A stretch of DNA of 43,828 nt from Parcubacteria group bacterium GW2011_GWD2_42_14 (GTDB lineage Bacteria; Patescibacteriota; Minisyncoccia; Phycocordibacterales; UBA12088), in the NCBI GenBank assembly GCA_000998045.1, contig LCCS01000027.1:1-43828 (forward strand), written 5' to 3'. Below are positions 25,931 to 34,295 of the stretch, in pieces; the stretch's first letter is position 1; each line of letters opens with the position of its first letter. The notes beneath the pieces are model-generated. The model was not told the origin of the DNA and ran no database searches. It saw only the letters and a list, made by a program, of their open reading frames with translations. Made by a program: the position numbers and the translations under genes.

Positions 25931-26977
25931 ATGGCTGATAAACTCACTATAAAACCAAAAGCGGTCATTAAAAAACTGCTTAGTGTTCTCCCTGAACGAG
26001 CTCAAAATGTTCTTATAAGTCGCTATGGCTTAGGAAAGAACACTTCTCCAGTGACACTTGAGGCTATTGGGAAGGAGTATGGAATCACACGAGAGCGTGT
26101 GCGTCAGATTGAAAACTATGCTCTTACGATGATTCGTAAGTCAGATGTATATAAAAGTGAACAAGCTGCGTTTGTAGAGCTGAAGGATATTATCGCTAGT
26201 ATGGGAATAGTTATCTCTGAAGAAGAGCTCCTTGAGTCACTTGCAAAAGACAAGAGTACGCGAAACCATCTTCATGTTATGTTGGTACTCGGGGAAGCCT
26301 TTACCAAGGAAAAAGAGACTGAAGAATTTCATCATCGTTGGCACATTGACCAAGATATAGCCGATAAGGTACATAACTCACTTCGTCGTTTGTACGATTC
26401 ACTTGATGACGATGAACTTGTTGACGAGAGTTCTCTTATAGATGCATTTCTTAGAGAATTACAGGAAGTTAACCATGAGTACAAAGACAAAGAAATACTA
26501 AAACGATGGCTTTCTCTCAGTAAGAGTATTGATAAAAATCCCCTTGGTGAGTGGGGAAGAGCGCATTCTCCAAATGTGCGAGCAAAAGGTATGAGGGATT
26601 ATGCATACCTTGTTATTAAGCGACATGGCTCACCTATGCATTTCCGAGAAGTTGCATCAACCATTACTGAACTTTTCAACCGTAAGGCTCATGAAGCTAC
26701 ATGTCATAATGAGCTAATTAAAGATGATCGTTTTGTACTTGTGGGACGAGGAATTTACGCTCTCAAGGAATGGGGGTACAGCGCAGGTCCAGTCCGTGAT
26801 GTCATCGCAGAGATACTTTCTCGACAAGGTCCACTTGTTCGTGACGACGTCATTGATGCAGTCAGAAAAGAGCGTTATGTCAAAGACAATACCATTTTTA
26901 TAAATCTGCAAGATTCCGTACGATTTGGTCGCGATGAGGAGGGACGATATTTCCTTCGAGAAAAAAAAGTGCAATAG
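25931..26977 (+). CDS. Sigma-70 region 4 / HARE-HTH-like winged-helix regulator
   Basis: The 348-residue protein starts with a sigma-region-4 domain: LPERAQNVLISRYGLGK, then TLEAIGKEYGITRERVRQIE, the -35-recognition helix-turn-helix (about residues 18-65). No regions 2 or 3 are present, so it is not a complete sigma factor. A charged middle part follows. Residues from about 215 hold two winged-helix units, the first (DYAYLVIKRHGSPMHFREVA, ending VGRGIYALKEWGY) resembling the HARE-HTH/RNA polymerase delta N-terminal domain. It probably binds DNA or RNA polymerase as an accessory regulator. ATG 25931 is chosen as it fits the domain start and promoter. Confidence 0.85.
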   Translation: MADKLTIKPKAVIKKLLSVLPERAQNVLISRYGLGKNTSPVTLEAIGKEYGITRERVRQIENYALTMIRKSDVYKSEQAAFVELKDIIASMGIVISEEELLESLAKDKSTRNHLHVMLVLGEAFTKEKETEEFHHRWHIDQDIADKVHNSLRRLYDSLDDDELVDESSLIDAFLRELQEVNHEYKDKEILKRWLSLSKSIDKNPLGEWGRAHSPNVRAKGMRDYAYLVIKRHGSPMHFREVASTITELFNRKAHEATCHNELIKDDRFVLVGRGIYALKEWGYSAGPVRDVIAEILSRQGPLVRDDVIDAVRKERYVKDNTIFINLQDSVRFGRDEEGRYFLREKKVQ

Positions 26978-27220
26978 TAAGTAGAGAGTTCTGAGCCCTG
27001 AGTTCAAGAAATAAATACTAGAATTAATACAAGTATTAATTCTAGTATTTATTTATTTTAAATTTGTCTCAAGGCTCTTTGCTCATTTCTTTTGGTTTTC
27101 AATTTCGGCTCAGGGCTCACGTCTCTCGGCTTATAACTCTGTGCTCACAACTCTCGTCTTACTCAAGGCTTATTACTCAAGATAGTCCACGGGTGAAGTG
27201 ACCACTTCTTTGTGTTACTC
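26978..27220. repeat. Spacer of CTC-word repeats around a palindrome
   Basis: There is no gene. The spacer holds CTGAGCCCTGAGTTCAAG, the 46-nt palindrome at 27009-27054, and then many GCTC/ACTC words (CTCAAGGCTC, CTCGGCTTATAACTC, CTCAAGGCTTATTACTCAAG). The last word set reappears, inverted, next to the palindrome at 40707-40734. Confidence 0.6.
27009..27054. repeat. Palindrome with 22-bp arms and 2-nt loop, CTAG family
   Basis: Left arm ends ATACTAGAATTAATAC, loop AA, then the exact complement. It contains CTAGAATTAAT as in the palindromes at 560 and 10489. Confidence 0.85.
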
Positions 27221-27229
27221 TGCTATACT
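27221..27229 (+). promoter_or_regulatory. Extended -10 promoter
   Basis: TGCTATACT (TG-N-TATACT) ends 12 nt before ATG 27242, giving a leader of only about five bases. It supports the start at 27242 over the in-frame codon at 27212. Confidence 0.55.
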
Positions 27230-27241
27230 ACTATATACAGT

Positions 27242-28501
27242 ATGGATAATCTGCTTCTTGCACAACTACCTTCTATTTGGGAGCAATTTGCGCGCGTTGG
27301 AACGGTGTTGGGGTATATTCTGCGTTACTCACCGTACTGGGGCCCTCCCGTACTTGCTGTCACTTTTTGGCATGTATGGCTTAGGTATGTTCGAGCACGA
27401 TTTATTTCAGAACAGAAGCACATCCTTCTTGAAATTCGTTTGCCTCAAGAAATGAGGAAATCACCTGCGGCTATGCAAGCGGTGCTTGATGGTTTATGTC
27501 TGCGGAGTGGTGAGTCAACGTTTGTCGATCGTTTATGGCTTGGAAAAGTACGGACGTGGTACTCCTTTGAGCTCGTTTCTATCGAGGGACAGGTACACAT
27601 GTATGTATGGGTACGGGCGCAGTTCCGAAAAACCGTTGAACGAAGTTTCTATGCACATTATCCGGATGCGGAATTAATTGAAGTTGAAGATTACACGACA
27701 AAAATAAACTACTCGCTTGAAAAGTATGATAGTTTTGGTTCCGATTTTACCCTTGCTGCTCCTATAGGTGTACCTATCCGCTGTTACATAGATTTTAAGT
27801 TAGACCTGACGACTGCAAAGGAGGAAGAAAAAGTTGATCCGATGTCGCACTTGTTTGAGTACCTTGGAAGTGTTGGAAAAGGTGAACATATCTGGATTCA
27901 GATTCTTGCGCGAGCACACAAGAAGGAGGATCTTACTTTTGGTTTTATTCGGAATCGCAAATCATACATAGACTACGCCAGAGAGGAAGTGTCTCGAATA
28001 CGCTCAAATCCCGAAGAGAGGATTATTTTTCCAGATGGGAACACCGGTAAAACATTAAGTGATCAGCAAATAAAACGCGTGCAAGCAATTAACAGAATAG
28101 GTCTTTCAAGTAACCATTGGGATGTTGGAATACGGGGCATATATATTGCGGAACGTGAACATTTTGATGGTACGAACATTCCAGGACTTATGGCCCTTTG
28201 GCAGCCTTTTGGTAGCCCTGGTTTTAATTCGGTGGTACCGAACGGTTCTCGTTGGCAACCCGCATTCAACTATCCGTGGCAAGACTTTAATGGTATTCGG
28301 GAAAACAAGAAAAAGGTGCAAATTATTGACGCATATAGACTTCGTTCATGGTTCCATCCCCCGTACGAGTTTAGAAATTTTATGTTGACAAGCGAAGAGC
28401 TTGCGACACTTTTTCATATCCCTGGAAGTGTGGCGAAAACTCCAACTATGCAGAGAATTTCTTCCACCCGTGCCCAAGCACCGGCAAACATTCCTCGGTA
28501 A
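27242..28501 (+). CDS. Membrane-anchored CPR protein, DUF8128-like (T4SS/ATPase-associated type)
   Basis: The 419-residue protein has one hydrophobic segment near the N-terminus (about residues 25-50, LRYSPYWGPPVLAVTFWHVW) and a large cytosolic part. HILLEIRLPQE, the WYSFELVSIEGQVHMYVWV strand region, the YPDAELIEVEDYT motif and GEHIWIQILARAHK match, in order, a protein family I recall across CPR, often near VirB4/FtsK-like ATPases. I give no function. No such ATPase is in this window. It is followed 13 nt later by the MltG-like gene, so membrane or envelope work is plausible. The start is set by the promoter. Confidence 0.65.
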   Translation: MDNLLLAQLPSIWEQFARVGTVLGYILRYSPYWGPPVLAVTFWHVWLRYVRARFISEQKHILLEIRLPQEMRKSPAAMQAVLDGLCLRSGESTFVDRLWLGKVRTWYSFELVSIEGQVHMYVWVRAQFRKTVERSFYAHYPDAELIEVEDYTTKINYSLEKYDSFGSDFTLAAPIGVPIRCYIDFKLDLTTAKEEEKVDPMSHLFEYLGSVGKGEHIWIQILARAHKKEDLTFGFIRNRKSYIDYAREEVSRIRSNPEERIIFPDGNTGKTLSDQQIKRVQAINRIGLSSNHWDVGIRGIYIAEREHFDGTNIPGLMALWQPFGSPGFNSVVPNGSRWQPAFNYPWQDFNGIRENKKKVQIIDAYRLRSWFHPPYEFRNFMLTSEELATLFHIPGSVAKTPTMQRISSTRAQAPANIPR

Positions 28502-28513
28502 CATCATTTTGAT

Positions 28514-29548
28514 ATGGATTGTAAAAAATACAGCAGAAGGTTTTTTGAATGGTGGGAAGCTAGGGCGATACGTCGCGCATCCTGTCCACGGGGGCCATCA
28601 AACCGTGGTCCTTTCGTGGGGGTGCTGGTAGGGGTTCTTATAGGTACGACTGCCTGGGGTTGGTTTGGTGTGTATCAACCACCGAGTTTTTTCCCCATTA
28701 AGACCATCATTACTATCCCTGAGGGGGCAACCCTTTCTGGAGTGGCAAACATTCTCCAAAAAGAACAGGTGGTACAAAGTGCACTAGCTTTTCGCTTCTA
28801 TGTCACCATTTTCGATAATAATGAACAAATTCGTGCGGGGGATTACTATTTTAGTGAACGCCTCACTTTGCACGAAGTTGCAGAACGCTTTACGCATGGT
28901 GACTTTGGACTTGAGTCCGTACGCGTGACGATCCCTGAGGGTGCGACCACATACCAAATGGCACAAATTTTTGAGGAACAATTTGAGCGTTTCGATACGA
29001 CGGAGTTCCTCATGTTGGCGGAAGAGAAAGAAGGATATCTATTTCCAGACACCTACTTCTTTCTTCCAAACGTTTCTACATCGCAAATACTTACTACTAT
29101 GGAACGTACTTTCTATGAGCGACTCCAGACATTGGAAGAAAAAATCGCCACCTTTGGAAGGCCTGTCCATGAAGTGGTTACCATGGCCTCTCTCCTTGAG
29201 AAAGAAGCAAGAGAGTATGACGAGCGTCAAATTATCGCGGGCGTGTTATGGTATCGTTTGCAGATAGAAATGCCACTTCAGGTTGATGCAGTTTTCGGAT
29301 TCATAGAAAAAACGGATACGTTTAGTCCAAAGTACTCTCACCTTGAATCAGAGTCACTTTACAACACCTACAAGAATACTGGATTACCTCCAGGACCTAT
29401 TGGGAGTCCGTCACTCGAAGCAATAGAAGCAGCAGTTACTCCTGTCGAGACCGACGCACTTTTTTACTTGCATGGGCGTGATGGAGTTTTGCATATTGCA
29501 CATACCTACTCAGAACATTTGGTAAACAGACGATCTTATCTTGATTAG
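28514..29548 (+). CDS. mltG: MltG/YceG-like endolytic murein transglycosylase
   Basis: MltG cleaves nascent glycan strands at the membrane. The 344-residue protein has an N-terminal basic region, one membrane helix (about residues 35-54), a LysM-like region with TIITIPEGATLSGVANIL and a second VTIPEGATTYQMAQIF, then the catalytic part with LEKEAREYDERQIIAGVLW. The Glu near residue 229 in ASLLEKEA is the family's catalytic Glu. The late motif SLYNTYKNTGLPPGPIGSPS is fully conserved. It is complete and normal in length, and follows the membrane protein gene closely, so the two may be co-transcribed. Confidence 0.92.
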   Translation: MDCKKYSRRFFEWWEARAIRRASCPRGPSNRGPFVGVLVGVLIGTTAWGWFGVYQPPSFFPIKTIITIPEGATLSGVANILQKEQVVQSALAFRFYVTIFDNNEQIRAGDYYFSERLTLHEVAERFTHGDFGLESVRVTIPEGATTYQMAQIFEEQFERFDTTEFLMLAEEKEGYLFPDTYFFLPNVSTSQILTTMERTFYERLQTLEEKIATFGRPVHEVVTMASLLEKEAREYDERQIIAGVLWYRLQIEMPLQVDAVFGFIEKTDTFSPKYSHLESESLYNTYKNTGLPPGPIGSPSLEAIEAAVTPVETDALFYLHGRDGVLHIAHTYSEHLVNRRSYLD

Positions 29549-29582
29549 TTTTATGAAAGAATTCCCAGTTATTATCATCAAA

Positions 29583-30470
29583 ATGAAAAAAAAATTCACA
29601 AATTTAAAAAAATATTCTCACGTTATTTTGGTGCTGGTGTTATTTATTTTTTTGTCCCCAGCTTTTTCTCATGCTGCAACAGTTATAGATACAGACTTCA
29701 ATACCAGTTCGTGGGGAGTACTAAACCATGGGTCATATTGGACCTTACAATCAACTGGTGGGGTGGGAAACACTGGAGCTGCAAGGCTCATATACTCTGT
29801 ACAAGGCACTGCTGACAAAGCTCTTAGTTTAAATGTTGCAAGCCTCAAATCAAATGAGTACTACATAGATTTTGACGTAAAAATGCAAGGTACACCTAGT
29901 GGTGGGAGTAGTTTTGTTAAGTTATTTGGAAGTATTTTCGAGGTAAATAAAAATAATATGACCTTGGGATATGATGCCTACGGAAATGTACAAAAAGAGG
30001 TGGCTTACAACATGGATACTCTCTGTACCGCAAGGTGGGATGGGTCGGATGCAGGGCCAGGTTGCACCACAGAGCACGTAGTAAAATCATCTGCCATAGA
30101 CATGCGTGGAGGCATATGGGGTCACTATAAAGCATGGGTTAAGCGCGCAGACAGAGGAGTAAGTAATGGGGAGGTAAAGGTGTGGTGGAATGGTACGCTG
30201 TATGCTCATGTTAAAAACATGAATAGTAATCCTATTGGATCAGCTACTACTCCTGGTTTTGAAAGTATTGAATTTGGTGGCTATTCCCACACCACTTTTA
30301 CTGGAAACACATGGTACCTTTGGATAGATAACTTGAAAGTAAGTACAGATGGTTCTCAGATAAGTGTGCCAACTCAACCACCACTAGGTCCTCCTACAAC
30401 TATGCCACCAACTCCCATTGTTGGTGACGCTATAGCGCCTGCAGTGCCAGCTGGATTCAGTGTACAATAG
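29583..30470 (+). CDS. Secreted jelly-roll protein with Pro-rich end, possibly truncated
   Basis: Start ATG 29583 gives a clean signal peptide (MKKKFTNLKKYS, hydrophobic core, FSHAA cleavage site); ATG 29553 is the alternative. The mature part is a single beta-rich domain (FNTSSWGVLNHGSYWTLQS through WYLWIDNLKVSTDG), similar in outline to concanavalin-like or polysaccharide-lyase-like folds; the WYLWIDNLKVS end is typical. A Pro/Thr linker follows and then DAIAPAVPAGFSVQ-stop, the usual opening of a fibronectin type III domain cut at once. The next gene starts with such a domain. The enzyme activity, if any, is unknown. Confidence 0.7.
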   Translation: MKKKFTNLKKYSHVILVLVLFIFLSPAFSHAATVIDTDFNTSSWGVLNHGSYWTLQSTGGVGNTGAARLIYSVQGTADKALSLNVASLKSNEYYIDFDVKMQGTPSGGSSFVKLFGSIFEVNKNNMTLGYDAYGNVQKEVAYNMDTLCTARWDGSDAGPGCTTEHVVKSSAIDMRGGIWGHYKAWVKRADRGVSNGEVKVWWNGTLYAHVKNMNSNPIGSATTPGFESIEFGGYSHTTFTGNTWYLWIDNLKVSTDGSQISVPTQPPLGPPTTMPPTPIVGDAIAPAVPAGFSVQ

Positions 30471-30723
30471 ACAAGGAAATAGTTATTAGATTTGTTTGGA
30501 AAAAAACTGCACTTAAAATAATAGATTATTTTTCTAGACAGTAGGAAAAGAGAGTGTTGTTTTATTATTATGTAAATTTAATGAATCCATAGTATGTAAT
30601 GCTTTACTGGATATTTGGTTTGGGGTAGTTAAATTTTATCCCCACCTTATGTTTATCCTCTATTTACAAGCGTATTTAACATTTTATTATTGAGACAACA
30701 AGTAAATTAATAAATATCATATT
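30471..30723. other. AT-rich spacer, no gene seen
   Basis: These 253 nt are A/T-rich with scattered stops in all frames. No Fn3 continuation of the upstream gene and no clear terminator were found. Confidence 0.5.
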
Positions 30724-31833
30724 ATGAAAAAAATACTTTTCTTATCAGCACTATTTCTCATGCTAGGAAATGTTGCGTTTGCAGCTGGATCAGCAACATT
30801 GAACTGGAATGCAAACACAGAATCAGATTTAGCTGGGTACAAGGTGTACTATGGTACAGCGAGTCGAGGTTTAATTACCCATCCAAGAAACGGAGGATAT
30901 ACCAATAATGTGTCTGTCACAGGAACCTCAAAAGTCATCTCTAATTTGACGGAAGGTAAGACGTACTATTTTTCTGTGACGGCTTATGATACTTCAAATA
31001 ATGAAAGTGCGTACTCTCAAGAAAAAACCAAATTTATTCCTCTTTCAAACACTACAACTCCTACATGTACAAGTTGGACATACTCGGCATGGTCAACGTG
31101 CACAAACTATCAACAGACTCGAACAGTAGTAACCTCTTATCCAACAGGTTGCACAAGTGGAACTCCTCAGCTATCACGTTCTTGCGTACCAACGTCAACC
31201 GGTGGTAGTGATATTACTCGTCCAAGTATTTCCAGTTTTACTATTCCTTCAACAGCTTCTTCGTATACAGTTCCTATCTCTACATTTGTTGCTACTGATA
31301 ATGTAGGTGTAACAGGATATTGTATTTCTCCAGTTAATAGCTCACTTGATTGTACTTGGAGCTCTTCTCCTCAAACAAGTTATACGTTTGCCGCTGACGG
31401 AAAGAAGTACTACCTCCTCTATGGTTTTGCAAAGGATGCTGCAGGTAACCTTTCGTATAGAGCTGTTGATACGGTGTACATTGATGCTGGCAGCACAACG
31501 GGTGGTACAACTACTCCCCCACCTACCACGACAACTACCACATATACCGTAGGTGGAACTGTGAGTGGTCTTTCAGGAACGCTCGTGCTCAGAAGTAACA
31601 AAGGTGAAATGTTAAATGTTACAAGCAACGGTTCGTTTACATTCCAGACCAAATTCGCGAAGTATGCTCCTTATGCTGTCGTAGTCTACACCCAACCTTC
31701 AGGACAAACATGTAGAGTTGCTGGTGCGTACGGAACTATTATTTCTACAAATGTCACAAATATCCAAGTTACCTGTACGGGCACAGGAACACTACTCCTC
31801 CACCAACTACCACAACAGCTACGTACACCGTAG
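30724..31833 (+). CDS. Secreted fibronectin III / TSP1-like repeat protein (frame broken near the C-terminus)
   Basis: The protein has a signal peptide (KKILFLSALFLMLGNVAFAA), then an Fn3 domain (SATLNWNANTESDLAGYKVY to YFSVTAYDTSNNESAYSQ), a TSP1-like Cys module (CTSWTYSAWSTCTNYQQTRT to SRSC), a beta-sandwich starting DITRPSISSFTIP, a TTPPPTTTTTT linker, and a domain YTVGGTVSGLSGTLVLRSN ending in VTNIQVTC. A one-base loss at about 31795 then shifts the frame, giving a wrong tail and a stop at 31833. The intended frame continues at 31842-32060 with a second copy of the last domain, giving about 445 residues in all. It is probably cell-surface or adhesive. Confidence 0.8.
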   Translation: MKKILFLSALFLMLGNVAFAAGSATLNWNANTESDLAGYKVYYGTASRGLITHPRNGGYTNNVSVTGTSKVISNLTEGKTYYFSVTAYDTSNNESAYSQEKTKFIPLSNTTTPTCTSWTYSAWSTCTNYQQTRTVVTSYPTGCTSGTPQLSRSCVPTSTGGSDITRPSISSFTIPSTASSYTVPISTFVATDNVGVTGYCISPVNSSLDCTWSSSPQTSYTFAADGKKYYLLYGFAKDAAGNLSYRAVDTVYIDAGSTTGGTTTPPPTTTTTTYTVGGTVSGLSGTLVLRSNKGEMLNVTSNGSFTFQTKFAKYAPYAVVVYTQPSGQTCRVAGAYGTIISTNVTNIQVTCTGTGTLLLHQLPQQLRTP

Positions 31834-32060
31834 GTGGAACAGTGAGTGGTCTTTCAGGAACGCTTGTGCTCAGAAGTAACAAAGGGGAGACGTTGAATAT
31901 TACCAGCAACGGTTCGTTTACATTCCAGACCAAGTATGCAAAATATACCTCATATGCCGTTGTCGCTTACAAACCTTCAGGACAATACTGCAGAGTTGCT
32001 GGAGGTGTCGGAACTATTGTTAATAACAATGTTTCCAATATTGCAGTAAGTTGTCAGTAA
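31834..32060 (+). pseudogene. Out-of-frame second C-terminal repeat of the Fn3/TSP1 protein
   Basis: In the shifted frame the linker TTPPPTTTTATYTVGG (from about 31796) and a domain VSGLSGTLVLRSNKGETLN to VSNIAVSC are a near-copy of 31546-31790 at both DNA and protein level. The repeat period is 281 nt, one short of 94 codons, which locates the single-base loss. It is not an independent gene. Confidence 0.8.
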
Positions 32061-32082
32061 GGTATCAAAAACTCTCAATAGG

Positions 32083-32120
32083 AAACTACCTACCTCATAT
32101 TTGTGCGGTAGGTAGTTTTT
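32083..32120 (+). terminator. Rho-independent terminator
   Basis: AAACTACCTACC, a 12-nt loop and GGTAGGTAGTTT run into TTTTT. It ends the secreted Fn3 protein transcript. Confidence 0.9.
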
Positions 32121-32135
32121 AAATTGGCCTTGCTT

Positions 32136-32141
32136 TATAGA
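32136..32141 (+). promoter_or_regulatory. mnmA: -10 element of mnmA
   Basis: TATAGA ends 7 nt before ATG 32149, so the mRNA would be leaderless from that ATG. This favours 32149 over the in-frame ATG at 32167. Confidence 0.45.
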
Positions 32142-32148
32142 CCTGTTC

Positions 32149-33240
32149 ATGGCACAACATATACGTATGAACACAAAGAAACGTGTATTAGTAGCGCTCT
32201 CTGGGGGAGTAGATAGCTCCGTATCAGCCATGCTCCTTCTGGAAGCTGGGTATGCGGTGGAGGGAGCGTTCATTAAAACATGGACTGCCCCTTGGATACC
32301 GTGCACTTGGAAGGAAGAGAGAAGAGATGCGATGCGAGTTGCTGCAGAGTTGCATATACCTTTTCATACTGTTGATCTATCAAAAGAGTATGAAGAGAAA
32401 GTTGTGCAGTACTTGGTGGATGAGTATCGAAAAGGTCGTACGCCCAACCCAGATGTTATGTGTAATAAGTATATAAAGTTTGGCAGTTTCTTCGAGTGGG
32501 CGATAAACAAAAAGTTTGATTTTGTAGCCACAGGCCACTATGCGCGCGTCGAGTCGGTGAAGACTGAAAGCACGAATACTGAATACCACTTACTAAGTGG
32601 TATTGATACAGAAAAGGATCAAACGTATTTTCTCTGGAACCTCACGCAGGAACAACTCTCTCGAACACTTTTTCCCGTAGGCCATCTTACAAAAGCAGAA
32701 GTTCGAAGCCATGCTCATCGAAGGGGGCTCGTCACGGCATCAAAAAAAGATAGTCAAGGTGTTTGTTTTCTAGGAAAAATAAATATGAAAGATTTTCTTT
32801 CTCACTACATACCTATACGAAAAGGTGATGTTCTCGATACGCAGGGAACTATCATAGGAACGCATGATGGGGCAGAATTTTTAACGCTCGGGCAACGACA
32901 CGGGTTTTCCGTTTTTCTAAAAAGTCCTGACTCACCCCCACTGTATGTGGTAGAAAAAAATATTTCTAATAATACAGTGATAGTTTCAGAAAGAGATATT
33001 TCATTACCTAGTTCACCGCATACCATACCACTTACTGAAGTGCATTGGATAGCGAAACCAGCAGAGTATTGTCAAGCACGTTTGAGGTATCGTCAAAAAC
33101 TTTTCTCTGTTACCGTTACTTCTCATCCTCTGAAAGGGTACTCGGTTACTCCTCATGAAGTGCAACCGTATGTTTCAGAAGGACAAAGTATAGTGTTTTA
33201 CTCTGGCGATATCTGTTTGGGTGGGGGAATACTAGGATAG
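32149..33240 (+). CDS. mnmA: tRNA-specific 2-thiouridylase MnmA
   Basis: MnmA adds sulfur to U34 of tRNA-Lys, -Glu and -Gln, using ATP. The 363-residue protein has the PP-loop SGGVDSSVSAMLL (18-30), catalytic Cys105 in NPDVMCNKYIKF, and the persulfide Cys206 in SQGVCFLGKINMKDFL. ATGHYAR and DQTYFLWNL are also conserved. The C-terminal beta-barrel is present. No sulfur-relay genes are nearby. The start is supported by the -10 element just upstream. The next gene follows after 40 nt. Confidence 0.96.
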   Translation: MAQHIRMNTKKRVLVALSGGVDSSVSAMLLLEAGYAVEGAFIKTWTAPWIPCTWKEERRDAMRVAAELHIPFHTVDLSKEYEEKVVQYLVDEYRKGRTPNPDVMCNKYIKFGSFFEWAINKKFDFVATGHYARVESVKTESTNTEYHLLSGIDTEKDQTYFLWNLTQEQLSRTLFPVGHLTKAEVRSHAHRRGLVTASKKDSQGVCFLGKINMKDFLSHYIPIRKGDVLDTQGTIIGTHDGAEFLTLGQRHGFSVFLKSPDSPPLYVVEKNISNNTVIVSERDISLPSSPHTIPLTEVHWIAKPAEYCQARLRYRQKLFSVTVTSHPLKGYSVTPHEVQPYVSEGQSIVFYSGDICLGGGILG

Positions 33241-33268
33241 CCTCTATTGCTACTCTATAGAAACACGT

Positions 33269-33274
33269 TAGAAT
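33269..33274 (+). promoter_or_regulatory. -10 element before the 47-aa membrane protein
   Basis: TAGAAT ends 6 nt before ATG 33281, the same spacing as in other leaderless-type genes of this window. Confidence 0.5.
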
Positions 33275-33280
33275 ATAGGT

Positions 33281-33424
33281 ATGGGTACAGAAAATAAACA
33301 TACTTTGCGTTTAGCATTTTTTCTTGCGTTAATGGTTGTGATGCTTGTTGTAGTATCAATTGACCAGTTTCGTTCGAAGGGCGAAGACCAACAAGCGGCT
33401 GTTTTGCGTGTGTATGCAGACTAG
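33281..33424 (+). CDS. 47-aa single-span membrane protein
   Basis: MGTENKHTLRL is followed by a strong membrane helix (AFFLALMVVMLVVVS) and then by DQFRSKGEDQQAAVLRVYAD. The leaderless-type -10 upstream, a plausible N-in topology and an 11-nt overlap with the next gene (ATG 33414 within the last codons) support a real gene. No family is recognised. Confidence 0.55.
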   Translation: MGTENKHTLRLAFFLALMVVMLVVVSIDQFRSKGEDQQAAVLRVYAD

Positions 33425-34247
33425 TCACAACATATTGATTACCAAGGCTAATGGTGAACAAGAATTATTTAATTCTGAGAAACTTTTTCGTTCTTTGGTA
33501 CGAAGCGGTGCGGAGAAGGAAACTGCAGACGAAATAGTAGAGGAGATAGCTTCTAAACTTGCGGAAGGTGACCAGACGAGAGACATCTATCATAGAGCAT
33601 TTGCTCGACTTAAGGATATAAAAAGTCATATGGCTGCGAGATACTCAGTAAAACATGCTTTACTTGAGCTTGGTCCAAGTGGTTATCCATTTGAAGATTT
33701 TTTAAAAGAGATATATATCGCACTTGGTTACACCGCCAAAACACGCGTTATTGCACAAGGTCGTTGTGTTGAACATGAGCTTGATGTTGTAGCAATGCGA
33801 GGTAACGAGCGCATTGGCGCTGAAGTGAAATTTCATAACAGTACTGGAGTGAAGTCGGACTTAAAGGTGGCATTATATGTACAAGCTCGATTTGAAGATA
33901 TTGCTGCCCAAAGTGGAGCTCATACTGATAATGACTTCACTAATAAATTTTTGATAACGAATACAAAATTTACCAAACAGGTAGAGGCGTATGCAGCGTG
34001 TGTGGGCTTGCAACTCATAAGTTGGGATTACCCTGCTCAAGGGAACTTACGTGAACTTATAGAGCAGACAAGGCTACACCCAATATCCTGTTTGACAACC
34101 ATTTCGAAACTTACCAAGCGGAGGATGATGGATCAAGGTGTAGTATTGTGTCGTCAGGTCAGGGAACATGTGGATGTGATAGATTCGCTTGGACTATCCC
34201 CCCAATCGGTTACGCGACTGTTTCAGGAAATAGATGCCTTGTGCTAG
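33414..34247 (+). CDS. ATP-cone / PD-(D/E)XK nuclease-like protein
   Basis: The 277-residue protein starts with an ATP-cone-like domain (ILITKANGEQELFNSEKL to SVKHALLELGPSGY, residues about 7-91), the nucleotide-sensing module best known from ribonucleotide reductase and NrdR. It is followed by a restriction-endonuclease-like fold: FEDFLKEIYIALGY, then HELDVVAMRG and IGAEVKFHN, where Asp124, Glu137 and Lys139 form the D...E-x-K site. The C-terminal 80 residues are helical (LGLSPQSVTRLFQEIDAL). Such fusions may act as nucleotide-controlled nucleases. No methylase is nearby. ATG 33414 is chosen as it is where the domain begins. Confidence 0.8.
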   Translation: MQTSHNILITKANGEQELFNSEKLFRSLVRSGAEKETADEIVEEIASKLAEGDQTRDIYHRAFARLKDIKSHMAARYSVKHALLELGPSGYPFEDFLKEIYIALGYTAKTRVIAQGRCVEHELDVVAMRGNERIGAEVKFHNSTGVKSDLKVALYVQARFEDIAAQSGAHTDNDFTNKFLITNTKFTKQVEAYAACVGLQLISWDYPAQGNLRELIEQTRLHPISCLTTISKLTKRRMMDQGVVLCRQVREHVDVIDSLGLSPQSVTRLFQEIDALC

Positions 34248-34295
34248 GGGCTTTTGTTTGAGAGAATAGAGTGATAGAGGAACCTTAAGGTATTT

